Below are positions 15,355 through 24,752 of a DNA stretch of 47,408 nt, piece after piece; positions within the stretch are counted from its first letter, which is position 1; every line of letters starts with the position of its first letter. Origin of the DNA: JAZDOK01 sp043798715 (GTDB lineage: Bacteria > Vulcanimicrobiota > JAZDOK01); contig JAZDOK010000080.1 of the NCBI GenBank assembly GCA_043798715.1, positions 1 to 47,408 on the forward strand, given 5' to 3'. The position numbers and the translations under genes are program-made. The notes beneath the pieces were generated by a model that saw nothing but the letters and a program-made list of their open reading frames with translations, was not told the origin of the DNA and ran no database searches.

Positions 15355-15380
15355 AGCTGAAATCAGCTGTTTCAGCTTTT
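15355..15380 (+). promoter_or_regulatory. Hairpin with T-run just before nadE
   Basis: AGCTGAAA (15355-15362) and TTTCAGCT (15370-15377) form a perfect 8-bp stem with a 7-nt loop, then TTTT. It lies 18 nt before the ATG and overlaps nothing else, so it could serve as a leader attenuator or a processing site. Confidence 0.45.
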
Positions 15381-15398
15381 CCCCGGAGGAGGCCTTTT

Positions 15399-16226
15399 AT
15401 GAAAATCACCCGGACTCTGCCGGCGATTAATCCCTCAAAATTGAAGGATTTTTTGCTTCGTTTTATCAGGGATTTATCTGACCGCTACGGGTGGCAGAAG
15501 CAGGTTGTCGGGCTCTCCGGGGGGCTTGATTCCGCGGTCGTCGCCTGCCTGGCCCTGGAATCTCTGGGCAAAAAAAATGTTCAGGCCGCCATCCTTCCCT
15601 ACCGCCACAACGATCCGGATGAGAAGAACCGGGCGATCCGATTTGCTGAAATAATGGATCTGCCTTATGAAGTCATAGATATCAGCCCCATGGTAGACCG
15701 GTTTCTGGAGGTTTTCAACCTGGGCCCTTACCTGGCCGACCGAAATGAGGGCGACAAAAAGAGAATTTCGGCGCGCGTCGCCAGGGAGCGGATGGCCTGC
15801 CTTTACCACCTCTCCCACCGGGATCGGGCTCTGGTGCTGGGAACTCTCAATAAATCCGAATACTATCTTGGTAGTTTCTCAAAGCACGGGGATGGGGCGG
15901 CGGACGCCTATCCCCTGCTTTCTCTTTACAAAACCTGGGTTTATCAGATTGCAAAACACATCGGGGTTCCCGATTTCATCCTTGAGGCCCCTCCGACCTC
16001 CGGACACTGGCCTCAAGAGACGGACGAAACAAAACTCGGTTTCAGCTATATAAAGGCGGATCCACTCCTCTTTGCCTTGATAGATCAGAAACTTTCCGAT
16101 GAAGAGCTGGTAAGCTCAGGCATGGACGCCGAACTCATCCCCGTCCTCAGGAAGAAAATCCACGACAGCGAATGGAAGCGCATCGAACCTCCGTGTCCGA
16201 TCCTGCCGGAAGAAGTCTTTTTATGA
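15399..16226 (+). CDS. nadE: NH3-dependent NAD+ synthetase
   Basis: 275 aa single-domain NAD synthetase that amidates deamido-NAD with ammonia and ATP. The PP-loop motif is GLSGGLDSAVV (residues about 40-50); LVLGTLNKSEYYLGSFSKHG and GDGAADAYPLLSLYKTWV are the family signature. There is no N-terminal glutaminase domain, so ammonia is the nitrogen donor. GGAGGAGG precedes the ATG. It points tail-to-tail at a second, more divergent member on the minus strand, with 29 bases between the two stops. Confidence 0.92.
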   Translation: MKITRTLPAINPSKLKDFLLRFIRDLSDRYGWQKQVVGLSGGLDSAVVACLALESLGKKNVQAAILPYRHNDPDEKNRAIRFAEIMDLPYEVIDISPMVDRFLEVFNLGPYLADRNEGDKKRISARVARERMACLYHLSHRDRALVLGTLNKSEYYLGSFSKHGDGAADAYPLLSLYKTWVYQIAKHIGVPDFILEAPPTSGHWPQETDETKLGFSYIKADPLLFALIDQKLSDEELVSSGMDAELIPVLRKKIHDSEWKRIEPPCPILPEEVFL

Positions 16227-16255
16227 TTCCCCGGCCGGGGCTCCCCGGCCCTTCA

Positions 16256-17098
16256 TCATGAGTGAGGCGACAGGGCGGAGCGCATCGTCTCGATCGTCCA
16301 GGGAAGCGTCTCGCGCTTTTTCGCGGAATAGCGCATCCGGTTGACGCCCTCTATGACTTTGGCGGGGAAACCGCTCTGTTCACCCTGCTCTATGATGCGG
16401 TCTATTTCCTCGTGTTCCAGTCCTAAAACAACGGCATCTTTTATTTTACGGAAGTGATCCGTGCAGGGCTTTTTCTCTATAATTTGTTCGGGGACTCCAA
16501 TGATCCGGGCCGCCATTTTAAGTTTCGTCCTGGAAAGATGGGCAATAGGCCTGAGATCGGCGGCTCCGTCTCCCATGGGGTCGAACCATCCCGCTTCCAA
16601 TTCCGTTTTATCCGTGGTTCCCAGTAAAGCCAGGTTTTTTAAAATGGCATAATACCTGAGAATCAGGGATCTCACCCGGACCCGCAGAATCCGGTGGGCA
16701 TAGAAATGACGGTAGGAAATGAAAAGCATCCGGCGTTCATGCATATCTCCGCCGCCGCTTACCTTTTGATTAAAGTCCTCTATTTCATCCAGAGCCGCCG
16801 CCGAAATATTTTCCAGATCCAGTCCGGCCACCAAGGGGGAAATATCTATTTCCTTGAAGGGAATGTTCCATTTTTGAACCACTTCGCGTGAATGGGACAG
16901 GTGATCCGGGTTTGCCTGTGTTTCCGGAAGAAGAAGGGCGAAGACTTTTTCCCGGCTCAAAGCTCTTAAGGCGAGAAGGACGGTGGCCGTCGAATCAAGC
17001 CCGCCGCTCAGGCCGATGACGACGCCGTCTTTTTTGAGCTTATCCACTCCCCAGCGGATGAATGATACACATTCTTCCAGTGTTTCATCGAGATTCAT
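16256..17098 (-). CDS. NAD+-synthetase-like PP-loop protein
   Basis: 280 aa from the ATG at 17098 (GGGGCGGG upstream; a GTG at 17122 is also in frame). It keeps the PP-loop (GLSGGLDSTATVLLAL), the ALLGTTDKTE segment and GDGAADLRPIAHLSRTKL of NadE, but is clearly diverged from the nadE on the other strand and has an insert (ISAAALDEIEDFNQKVSGGG) after the second strand. It may amidate a related adenylated carboxylate, or be a second NAD synthetase. Functional assignment beyond the PP-loop superfamily is inference. Confidence 0.8.
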   Translation of the reverse strand: MNLDETLEECVSFIRWGVDKLKKDGVVIGLSGGLDSTATVLLALRALSREKVFALLLPETQANPDHLSHSREVVQKWNIPFKEIDISPLVAGLDLENISAAALDEIEDFNQKVSGGGDMHERRMLFISYRHFYAHRILRVRVRSLILRYYAILKNLALLGTTDKTELEAGWFDPMGDGAADLRPIAHLSRTKLKMAARIIGVPEQIIEKKPCTDHFRKIKDAVVLGLEHEEIDRIIEQGEQSGFPAKVIEGVNRMRYSAKKRETLPWTIETMRSALSPHS

Positions 17099-17211
17099 CA
17101 AACCCGCCCCCTTTCTTTTCACGTTGATAACAGTTCTTGATTGCTAACCGAGCCTCCTCCCGGTTTGCGGCGGAAAGAAGGGTTGAAGGCACTTGCAGAG
17201 AAGATATTCGC

Positions 17212-17964
17212 ATGTACGCGACCTGGGCCATACTCAAAAGGGATCTTCTTAAGTTTTTCCGCGGGAAAATAAGGGTGTTAAGCGCCCTCTTTTTGCCTTT
17301 GCTGATGTTTATTATTTTTTCAATCGGATTCAAAGCGATCTTGAAAAACGGGCAATCCTATCCGGTTTTCCTCGCCGCCGGAATCCTTGTCAATGTCCTC
17401 ATCATGAGCGCCAACGCTTCGGCCTACTCGGTCCTTTGGGATCGGGAGTCCGGTTTGATGAAGCTGGTGCTGGCCTCCCCCGTTTCGAACGCCGCGATCC
17501 TGATCGGGAAAATTCTGGGTATCGCCATCCCGGCCTTTTTTCAGGGACTGGTACTCATGATCTTTCTGCCCGTTCTGGGCGTCCGGCTGACGGGTATGGT
17601 CTTTTTTCAAGCTATGCTTTGCATGATCCCCATCACTCTCTTTTTCAGCGCAATTTCCTGCTTTCTTGCTTTCATCATGGATTCCTACGAGGATTTTAAC
17701 GCCGTGGTTCTCTTCAACCGGCCCCTGATTTTCTTGAGCGGTCTTTTTTTTCCGATAAATCCACTGCCGGAGCCCTTTCACACACTGGCCCTGCTCTCTC
17801 CCCTCACCTATTGTATAGACCTGCTCAAGAACGTTATAATACCGCCACACGATCCCGGTGTCCTCAAGCCGGATTTTTGCTTCAATTCCGATCTCACCAT
17901 CGTGACCTTCTTCATGGCTTTGAGCGTTTTGCTGGCTTTTATGGCCTTGAGAAAGAGAGAATAA
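17212..17964 (+). CDS. ABC-2 type transporter permease
   Basis: 250 aa with six hydrophobic segments and the layout of ABC-2 exporters: a cytoplasmic start (YATWAILKRDLLKFFRGK), a pair of segments, a loop with DRESGLMKLVLASPVSNAAI, and the LSGLFFPINPLPEPFHTLA re-entrant region typical of drug/lipid/polysaccharide exporters. The ATG at 17212 is chosen over the frame's first codon at 17137 because the earlier part is not hydrophobic and overlaps the divergent gene region. It is followed after 6 nt by its ATPase. Confidence 0.88.
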   Translation: MYATWAILKRDLLKFFRGKIRVLSALFLPLLMFIIFSIGFKAILKNGQSYPVFLAAGILVNVLIMSANASAYSVLWDRESGLMKLVLASPVSNAAILIGKILGIAIPAFFQGLVLMIFLPVLGVRLTGMVFFQAMLCMIPITLFFSAISCFLAFIMDSYEDFNAVVLFNRPLIFLSGLFFPINPLPEPFHTLALLSPLTYCIDLLKNVIIPPHDPGVLKPDFCFNSDLTIVTFFMALSVLLAFMALRKRE

Positions 17965-17970
17965 CACCCG

Positions 17971-18954
17971 ATGGCTCAGATTGAAACAATCTCCCTCACC
18001 AAATTTTTTAAGCGGCAGGCAGCGGTGGACCATTTCGATTTTTCCGTCGAAGAAGGGGAAATATTCGGACTTCTCGGGCACAATGGTTCCGGGAAAACCA
18101 CCACGCTGCAGCTTTTAGGCACTCTCTTGAAACCTACCGGGGGCACGGCCATGGTGCATGGATACGATATACTAAAGGATGCAGGAAAAGTCCGCCGAAG
18201 CATCGGGACGGTTTTCCAGGAGCCCTGCCTGGACCGCAAGTTGAGCGTAATTGAAAATCTCGAGTTCTATGGGAGCATCTCACTTAATCAGCCATTGTCC
18301 TCACTTAAGGAAAAAATATCCGACTCTCTTCGTTTAGCCGGTATTTCCGAACTGGGGAAAGCCAGGGTCTCCACGCTTTCCGGGGGCCTCCGAAGAAGAC
18401 TCGAGATTGCGAGGAGCCTCCTTTCAGAGCCTCCGGTACTGCTTCTTGACGAGCCCACGCTCTCTCTGGACCTCCATAGCAAGCAGAACATATGGGAGCA
18501 TATCCGGCATTATCGGGATCAGGGGGGGCGGACGGTTCTACTGGCTACGAATGATATGGCCGAGGCCGAGATCTGCGATCGCCTGGCCATTCTTAACGAG
18601 GGCCGGATCGTAGCCATTGATTCGCTTGAAGGATTTAAGCGGCAGCACGGGGGGCGGGATGAGCTGATTCTCCATACCCGGATGCCGGATGAGGCGCTTT
18701 TAATCCTGAAAGAGAAGGCAGGCATCATGGGAAAAAGAGAGAAAGACGCACTGATCCTTCCGGCTCAGGACGCCTTTCGGGTGCTTCCCGGCATTCTCGA
18801 AGCTCTTTCATCCCAAATAATAAGCATGGAAATCACGAGACCTTCGATTTCTCAGGTTTACCTTAAATTGACGGGAAAACAATTAAAAGAGCAAAAAACG
18901 GCTGATACCAGGCCTCGCCTGAACCAGGATCGTCAGGAGATCATAAGAATATAG
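17971..18954 (+). CDS. ABC transporter ATP-binding protein (DRA-type)
   Basis: 327 aa. Walker A is GHNGSGKTT, the Q-loop FQEPCL, the signature LSGGLRRRLEIARS and Walker B VLLLDEPTLSLD. Length and C-terminal extension (after residue 220) match the ATPases of ABC-2 exporters such as DrrA/NodI. It is translationally close to the permease upstream (6 nt gap) and to the PaaK-like gene downstream (17 nt gap), so the three form one operon. The exported compound is unknown. Confidence 0.92.
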   Translation: MAQIETISLTKFFKRQAAVDHFDFSVEEGEIFGLLGHNGSGKTTTLQLLGTLLKPTGGTAMVHGYDILKDAGKVRRSIGTVFQEPCLDRKLSVIENLEFYGSISLNQPLSSLKEKISDSLRLAGISELGKARVSTLSGGLRRRLEIARSLLSEPPVLLLDEPTLSLDLHSKQNIWEHIRHYRDQGGRTVLLATNDMAEAEICDRLAILNEGRIVAIDSLEGFKRQHGGRDELILHTRMPDEALLILKEKAGIMGKREKDALILPAQDAFRVLPGILEALSSQIISMEITRPSISQVYLKLTGKQLKEQKTADTRPRLNQDRQEIIRI

Positions 18955-18971
18955 CCGGGATAAAGAGATAT

Positions 18972-20276
18972 ATGATGGGGGGACGGGAGATGCAGGAAAT
19001 GAAAGATTCTTCCATTATCGAAAGCCTTTCAAAACAATTGGAGCATGCCTGCCGGAATTCCCGCTGCTATCGCGAAAAATATTCCGCCGCCGGTTTTAAA
19101 CCCGCCGATTTGAAATCCCTGGAGGACATAGGGCGGATTCCTTTCCTCAGGCGGGAGGAGATCCAGGAGAGTTGGCGCGATTTTTCCTGCCTTCCGCAGG
19201 CCGAGTGGAGGGATATCTGCACGACGGGCGGGACCACCGGCAACATCCTTTATATTCCTTTTTCGGAAGGAGACTACAGGAACACTGCGCCCCTGATGGC
19301 CGAATCCCTGAGAAGAATCGGGATCACCTCCGGGGACACCGTTCAAATCATGGTTCCGCTTGAGAACCTGCGCCCGGCGGCGACGGGCATGCAGAGCATA
19401 TTGCTTGACGAAGTCGGCGCCGCCGTTATAAGGGCCGGGCCGGCCGCCGTCGAAGTTCAGATCAAATATATTCTGGAACTTCAGCCCACCGTTCTTATGG
19501 GTACGCCCAGCTTTCTCTTGCATCTCGGAAGGACTCTGCTGAAGAAGGGCCTCCGGAATGGCCGGGACTTTCATGTCCGGATGGGGATCTGCCCGGGGCA
19601 GCCCACCAACGGAGTGGAGTGGAGGCCGCTTGCCATCCGAACCCTCCTTGAGGAAGTATGGCAGATGGAAGTCTATTCACTTTACGGCTCGACCGAGATG
19701 AACAACGGAATGCTGGAATGTCCGCACCACCGCGGCCACCATAATTTTCCCGGCCTTTTTTATTTTGAAATCGTCGAACCGGACGGCGATCGGATTATGC
19801 CGCCCGGGGAGATTGGAGAATTGGTTCTTACGACTCTCAACCGGGAAGCCCTTCCTTTTATTCGTTACCGCACGGGGGATGTCACCTGGCTGGATCATAC
19901 CCCATGTCCATGCGGCACCCCGGGGGTAAGGGTGATGTCAATTCTCGGACACTGCAATGAAAAATTCAAAGTGAAAGGAACGATCCTCTACCCCCAGCAG
20001 ATTGAAGAAATCCTTTTCAGTATCCCAGGGGTCACCGCCGCGGTCATCGAGGTCCATCTGGACGAAAGGGGTATTGATCAGTTGCATATCAAGGCAGCCG
20101 CTGATGCGGACCAGGGAGAGGAATTTGCCGGCCGGATCCGCAAAAATGTTAAAGAATTCGCGGGAGTCACTCCTCTTGTTTCCATTCTTCCGGAGAAGGA
20201 AATTCGTGCCATCTGGTTTTCCAGGGGCACTTCAAAGCCAAAGAAGTTCTGGGATATGCGCTCGAGGCCCGTCTGA
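18972..20276 (+). CDS. PaaK-like adenylate-forming ligase
   Basis: About 434 aa, related to phenylacetate-CoA ligase. Motifs: CTTGGTTGN (phosphate loop, residues about 83-91), YSLYGSTEMNNG (A5), LPFIRYRTGD (A7-A8) and CPCGTPGVRVMSILG. It is typical of PaaK relatives that activate an aromatic or amino-acid-like carboxylate to an adenylate or thioester. Two ATG starts compete: 18972, and 18990, which has GGGGGGA in front. Its place behind an ABC-2 exporter, with an NAD-synthetase-like PP-loop gene close by, suggests a small biosynthesis-and-export unit. Stops one base before the convergent tonB-like gene. Confidence 0.82.
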   Translation: MMGGREMQEMKDSSIIESLSKQLEHACRNSRCYREKYSAAGFKPADLKSLEDIGRIPFLRREEIQESWRDFSCLPQAEWRDICTTGGTTGNILYIPFSEGDYRNTAPLMAESLRRIGITSGDTVQIMVPLENLRPAATGMQSILLDEVGAAVIRAGPAAVEVQIKYILELQPTVLMGTPSFLLHLGRTLLKKGLRNGRDFHVRMGICPGQPTNGVEWRPLAIRTLLEEVWQMEVYSLYGSTEMNNGMLECPHHRGHHNFPGLFYFEIVEPDGDRIMPPGEIGELVLTTLNREALPFIRYRTGDVTWLDHTPCPCGTPGVRVMSILGHCNEKFKVKGTILYPQQIEEILFSIPGVTAAVIEVHLDERGIDQLHIKAAADADQGEEFAGRIRKNVKEFAGVTPLVSILPEKEIRAIWFSRGTSKPKKFWDMRSRPV

Positions 20277-20277
20277 T

Positions 20278-21069
20278 TCAGCGGGAATTAAAGTTAAAGG
20301 AGTAAGTGAGGGAGACGAGGCAGACAACCGGTTTTCCTTCCTGAGAGGCAGGGCGGAATTTCGTTTTACGGGCCGCCTCAAGGGCTGCCTGATCCAAAGC
20401 GGGGTGTCCGGAAGTTGCGATGATTTTGCATTCCTCGGGAGTTCCTTCGGAAGAAACGGATATTTCCACAACGACACTTCCGTCCCACTCGTTCTGACGG
20501 GCGATGGGCGGGTAGGCGGCTTCTGACTTAATCAATAGAATCGGTTCGGAGAAAAAAGGCGGTTGGCTTGTGGCAGTCCGGGGAGGAGCGGATTCCGAAG
20601 TGTCCTCCTTCGAAGCGGACTGAAAAGATACGGAGTTTTCTGAATAGCTCTCCTCTACAATGAGGGCGGAAGTGCTGGTTGCCGGGGATGGGAAGAAATC
20701 TTCTCCGGCAGTAACCAGGGCCGGGATATTCGAACGCCCTTTTGCGGCTGAAGAAATTTTTATTCCACTTGTCTTTCTCTGCGAATCATCAGCAGCTCTC
20801 GCGTCCGTCAGTGTTTTGCGTTGAAATCGTGGAGTTATATGAAGTGCGGCTGATGGGGCGGCTGGATGAACCCGTCTTGCCGTTTCGACCTTGTTCCCTT
20901 CAACCAGGAGGGTGCAGGAGACAGGTGCAGGGCGGCTGTCTTCAAAGAATTCCTTTTCGCTGGAGGGTGTCACTTTCCAGAGACTCAGAAGCAACAGCAG
21001 GAACCCTGCATGGAACAGAAACGAGAGCAAAAACCAGTTAGCCCATTTTGTATGCCCATGCCTGTCCAT
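20278..21069 (-). CDS. TonB family energy-transducing protein
   Basis: 263 aa. One membrane segment at the start (residues 12-31), a long periplasmic linker rich in Ser/Pro/Ala, and a C-terminal TonB domain from about residue 175: AAYPPIARQNEWDGSVVVEI then ATSGHPALDQAALEAARKTKFRPA. TonB proteins couple the inner-membrane ExbB/ExbD motor to outer-membrane receptors. No exbB or exbD is in the window. This is good evidence for a diderm cell. A ribosome site (CAGGAGA) precedes the ATG. Confidence 0.88.
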   Translation of the reverse strand: MDRHGHTKWANWFLLSFLFHAGFLLLLLSLWKVTPSSEKEFFEDSRPAPVSCTLLVEGNKVETARRVHPAAPSAALHITPRFQRKTLTDARAADDSQRKTSGIKISSAAKGRSNIPALVTAGEDFFPSPATSTSALIVEESYSENSVSFQSASKEDTSESAPPRTATSQPPFFSEPILLIKSEAAYPPIARQNEWDGSVVVEISVSSEGTPEECKIIATSGHPALDQAALEAARKTKFRPASQEGKPVVCLVSLTYSFNFNSR

Positions 21070-21090
21070 ATTCGTCTCCTGAATTTCCGC

Positions 21091-21696
21091 TTATAATTCC
21101 TCCACCGAGTAATACGACTCCTGAGCACAGTTGCGGCATTTCTTTTCGCCTTCCGGGCCGCTGACCAGGCCATCCATGACCCTCTCCCCGCAGACCGAAC
21201 AAATCGCTCTCTCCGTTGCCGGGAATGGCGGCGGAGGAACAGGTCCCGCCAGGCTTATTTTCTGGATGAGAATATACGAGTCCAGATCCTGTGAGAGAAG
21301 ACTGAAAGCCATCTCCCGAACGATCTCGCGGGCTTCCTCCCGGCTGAGACCACGATTGAGGCGGGCACCAAACCCTTCCGGGGGACAACCGCGTTTGATG
21401 GAAACGCGCACACCTTTCCCCGTGTTCCGGTCAATGAGGCTCAGCGCCGTCTTCCCGAAATCCTTTACAATCAATTTCTGCCCGCCGATAGTGCAGCCCG
21501 TCACCCATTGGATGCTATCCAGGTGGCAGCGCCTGTTCTCGCTGATCACGAAGAGATCCTTGTCACCCTTCCGACGGTTCATGGCTTTTAACGCAGCCTG
21601 GGCGAGCCGTGCTCCAAGCACGATGCCCGGGTCAAATCCGCCGTGAAAATCTACGATCGGCTGGATATCGGAAGGGATTTCATTGACGTTTGTCAT
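21091..21696 (-). CDS. FmdE-like protein with C-terminal zinc ribbon
   Basis: 201 aa. The FmdE domain is clear (DFHGGFDPGIVLGARLAQAAL; DSIQWVTGCTIGGQKLIVKD; GKTALSLIDRNTGKGVRV). In most FmdE proteins the first motif is FHGHxCPG; here it reads FHGGFDPG, so the His and Cys of that motif are lost. The C-terminus has CSVCG and CRNCA, a four-cysteine zinc ribbon. FmdE proteins accompany molybdenum/tungsten formate-type enzymes, but none is present here. It sits 21 nt upstream of the tonB-like gene on the same strand. Confidence 0.8.
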   Translation of the reverse strand: MTNVNEIPSDIQPIVDFHGGFDPGIVLGARLAQAALKAMNRRKGDKDLFVISENRRCHLDSIQWVTGCTIGGQKLIVKDFGKTALSLIDRNTGKGVRVSIKRGCPPEGFGARLNRGLSREEAREIVREMAFSLLSQDLDSYILIQKISLAGPVPPPPFPATERAICSVCGERVMDGLVSGPEGEKKCRNCAQESYYSVEEL

Positions 21697-21717
21697 TTTG
21701 CATCTCCTTCAAGGTTC

Positions 21718-23022
21718 TCATACTTTCAGGCCGGCCAGTTTGTTTTTTATGACAGCATTCCAGGGCTGTATCTTAAGCGCCTTCTCATAACATCTTCTGG
21801 CTTCCTGCGGCTGATTTTTCTCTTTGAAGGCATCTCCAAGATAGGTATCAAGTGTGACTTCAAGAAGAGGAAGTCTCATAGCCTGAAAAGCGCATCCCGA
21901 TGTCGGCAGGGGATCCTGAAGGAGGAGCTTTCGGATCTCTTCCGCCCGCAATTCAGCTCCTTTGATATCTCCCTGCTCTGTTGATTGAACCATCTCAAGC
22001 AGCAACTTTCTTGACTGGACTTCTCCGGGCGGGAGGGAAATTTCGCAAGAGTCCAGGCGACGGTAGTAGGAATCGAGAGCCTTGAAATCCTCAACTGCGA
22101 GCTTTTGTCCCAGAAAGGCACTTTTCGCCAGCAGGATGAATTCCTGTCTGGGAGAGGCCTGTGAAAAAAGAGGGAAAGGCCACTCATTGATAGTTTTGAG
22201 GGCAGAAGAAAGGCATGAATTAAAAAGCTTGCCGTCACCCCTGGACAGAGCGCAAAAACCTTTCAACAGGTTCAAGTTAATCAGGTCATTCATGTCTTCC
22301 GGGCGATGGTCGGCCATGGGGTTGTTAAGCGTGTTGTCTTTTGTTATCAGAGCCTGTTCTCCGAAAGCTTTTCTCTCCAGCTCCTCAGCCAGGGACAGAT
22401 ATTTTTCAGCTAAAGAAATGTAGTTTTCCAGGAAACTGACGAGGCCCATCTGGAGGGGTATATAATATTCCTGAGGGTCCAGAGTGATGGATTTTTTCAT
22501 GGTCGCCATTATTTCGCTCATAAGTGAAGCGTCTTTTTTTCCGGTTCTTTGAGCCTCCGCATAATATTTTCTAATGAGGGTATCCGACAAAATCTGGCAT
22601 GATGTTTTGTCATCGGGATAGGCCGTCATGATGCCGCGGCAGAGTCTTAGGGCCTCGTCGGAGCGGCCCAAAGAAAGCAGGAGGCGGGTCTTAAAGTAAC
22701 AAAGCATAAGTTCATAGGATTGCGACAAACCGGAAACAGGAGGGATCTCCTTCAGAGCCTCCTCTACTTTTCCTCTTTTATACATTATTTCGGCCAGGGC
22801 AATATGGAAAGACAGCGCGTCCTTATTTAAAGAAACGCATTTCCTGAAGCTGTCTTCGGCTTTTTTAAGGGCATTCTGATTGTAATATTGAAAGCCTAAA
22901 TTATAGAGCTTCGCGCTCCTTTCCCTTTTGGCTTCCTCTGAGAAATAGAACCTGTAAGTCAAGAAAACACCGGCAGCCAGGATGACTGCAATGAAAAAGA
23001 TAAACCATTTTTTTATGTTCAC
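21718..23022 (-). CDS. Membrane-anchored TPR protein
   Basis: 434 aa with an N-terminal membrane anchor (residues 5-26, facing outward) and TPR repeats at about 38-105, at 105-150 and at the C-terminus (LGDAFKEKNQPQEARRCYEK, then ALKIQPWNAVIKNKL). It is a paralogue of the TPR lipoprotein at 24745: the C-termini align (GDAFKEK versus GDFYAEK; ALKIQPWN versus ALKIEPWN), as do CALSRGD versus CDLSRGD. The two flank a glycosyltransferase. Role unknown; probably scaffolding of a cell-envelope assembly. Confidence 0.82.
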   Translation of the reverse strand: MNIKKWFIFFIAVILAAGVFLTYRFYFSEEAKRERSAKLYNLGFQYYNQNALKKAEDSFRKCVSLNKDALSFHIALAEIMYKRGKVEEALKEIPPVSGLSQSYELMLCYFKTRLLLSLGRSDEALRLCRGIMTAYPDDKTSCQILSDTLIRKYYAEAQRTGKKDASLMSEIMATMKKSITLDPQEYYIPLQMGLVSFLENYISLAEKYLSLAEELERKAFGEQALITKDNTLNNPMADHRPEDMNDLINLNLLKGFCALSRGDGKLFNSCLSSALKTINEWPFPLFSQASPRQEFILLAKSAFLGQKLAVEDFKALDSYYRRLDSCEISLPPGEVQSRKLLLEMVQSTEQGDIKGAELRAEEIRKLLLQDPLPTSGCAFQAMRLPLLEVTLDTYLGDAFKEKNQPQEARRCYEKALKIQPWNAVIKNKLAGLKV

Positions 23023-23129
23023 TTTCCGGGCCTCCCTGTACTAAGCATCAGGATTCGTAAATGCGCCTTCCTCCACTATTATAACTTAAAGGGCCTTTAT
23101 CTTCAATACTTCACCTGTTTAATTGTCAT

Positions 23130-24752
23130 CTAATAAATAACGTAGTGCGGCGTTCCGTCCGCCCCCCTGATAATCCGGCGCGGAAGCTCGCTTTCCCCGC
23201 GTTTTCTCAAAAGTCCCAGGAAGAGCTCTGTTTTGTCCAAACCTACGTGCTCATTTTTTCCGAGTTTTGACCACGGTTCTTTTTCGGGATCCATGGCATA
23301 AAAAATAAAAGCCGTATCCTGCTGCCGAAGGGGGAAGCTCAGGGTCTCTTCCATTTGAACGCTCAGGACGACCGGAGAAAGTTTTCTTTTACTCCAGTAG
23401 GTCAGGGGATATTCAATCGAGGACGAGCCTGCATAGACTCTCTTGATGTCATTTTTCTCCAAATACCTTTCGGCCTCATCCAGGCCGGAGAGGAACGTAT
23501 CGCTCGTCTCAAGGACGCCCGGGCTGAAGAACCATGCCCTGGGAATTCCTCCTGTTCTCTGATAAGCCTCAAAATATGATTTCTGCAGGGAGAAGACATT
23601 CAGCAGGGAGAGAAAACCCACGAGAAAAAATGCCAGGAACCGCCCCGGAAGGCGTTCCAGAAGGCTGGAGAAGGCCAGGAGGGCGGGAATAAGAAGAAGC
23701 AGCAGGTGAGTCTGGTTCAGCATCGAGGGGGAGAAGCACAACTCAAAAAGGAGAAACAGGTTTAAAACCAGGATGAAAGGCCCCAAAGAATTTTTCAGGG
23801 TCCGGCCCTGAAGGAGGGCAAACGCCAGTGACAACAGCCAGAGAACAGGTAAAACGAGAGGGAGAAGCGTGAAACGCTCTCCGGTGAAGTGGAAGAAAAC
23901 CGCGCTTCCATCCAGGAACGAAAAAGTCTGAAGAAAGCGGCCCTTTAAATTCTGAAAGAAATCCAGGTTGTTTAATCCGGCATGTGAAACAGGGAGGTTG
24001 GCCGCAAGGTAAGAAAATGTCTGCCAACCGCTTCTAAGATTCGCCATCAGGATTGGTATAATGCCCGGGATGAGACCTGCGACGAAAAATTCCGCCTCCC
24101 GGCGACCCATCCTGGGCCGTTCCGGCAAAAAGAAGAAGGCGGTTCCCAGCGCCAGCAGAAAATACAGGAAAATCAAGTGAAGACTCAGCCCCAGCCCCGA
24201 GATGAGTCCCAGCCAGAAGAGGGTTTTTTTTTCGCGTCGCCGATACCAGCGCAGGGCCAGGAAAAGTACCAGGGCGGCAAAAAACGGCAGTAGGGACATC
24301 TGATCGACAACCCTTGAGAAGCAGATATCGGCCGGAAGAAAGGCCAGGATAACGGGGGCGTAAAACCTGGTCTTTTTTTCCTTTCCGAACAGTTCGCCGC
24401 CGATGAGAAACACCAGCCAGATTCCGGTTAGAGAGAAGAAGACGGTTGAAAAGCGGAGGATGAAAGGACTTATCCCTCCCAGCCAGGCAAACGGTAAAAT
24501 CAGGTAATAATAGAGATGGCTGGCCACCGGTGTCAGGCGAAAATGGGGCGTAAATGAGGACAAATCCATCTCTCCCCGGAGCAGATCCTCAACTCCGAGG
24601 GCCGCCTCCGCTTCAGCCTTGTAAAAGGCGGGTGTATGACCGAGATAAAGCAGGCGGATAAGGAGAGCCGAAAAAAGGATCAGAAATAACCACCAGTCGA
24701 GGCGGCGTTGGCTGCTAACCGGCTCGTTCTCGGAATTTCCGCTCTCAGGCAT
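23130..24752 (-). CDS. Polytopic glycosyltransferase (GT39/ArnT-like)
   Basis: 540 aa with about ten membrane segments through residue 385, then a soluble C-terminal part. The N-terminal loop GHTPAFYKAEAEAALGVEDL lies where GT-C enzymes carry their catalytic acidic pair, here as a Glu-rich loop rather than the usual Asp-Glu. Such enzymes transfer sugars from a polyprenyl carrier on the outside of the inner membrane. The start overlaps the end of the upstream TPR lipoprotein gene by 8 nt, so the two are translationally coupled. Best read as an envelope glycosylation enzyme. Confidence 0.72.
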   Translation of the reverse strand: MPESGNSENEPVSSQRRLDWWLFLILFSALLIRLLYLGHTPAFYKAEAEAALGVEDLLRGEMDLSSFTPHFRLTPVASHLYYYLILPFAWLGGISPFILRFSTVFFSLTGIWLVFLIGGELFGKEKKTRFYAPVILAFLPADICFSRVVDQMSLLPFFAALVLFLALRWYRRREKKTLFWLGLISGLGLSLHLIFLYFLLALGTAFFFLPERPRMGRREAEFFVAGLIPGIIPILMANLRSGWQTFSYLAANLPVSHAGLNNLDFFQNLKGRFLQTFSFLDGSAVFFHFTGERFTLLPLVLPVLWLLSLAFALLQGRTLKNSLGPFILVLNLFLLFELCFSPSMLNQTHLLLLLIPALLAFSSLLERLPGRFLAFFLVGFLSLLNVFSLQKSYFEAYQRTGGIPRAWFFSPGVLETSDTFLSGLDEAERYLEKNDIKRVYAGSSSIEYPLTYWSKRKLSPVVLSVQMEETLSFPLRQQDTAFIFYAMDPEKEPWSKLGKNEHVGLDKTELFLGLLRKRGESELPRRIIRGADGTPHYVIY

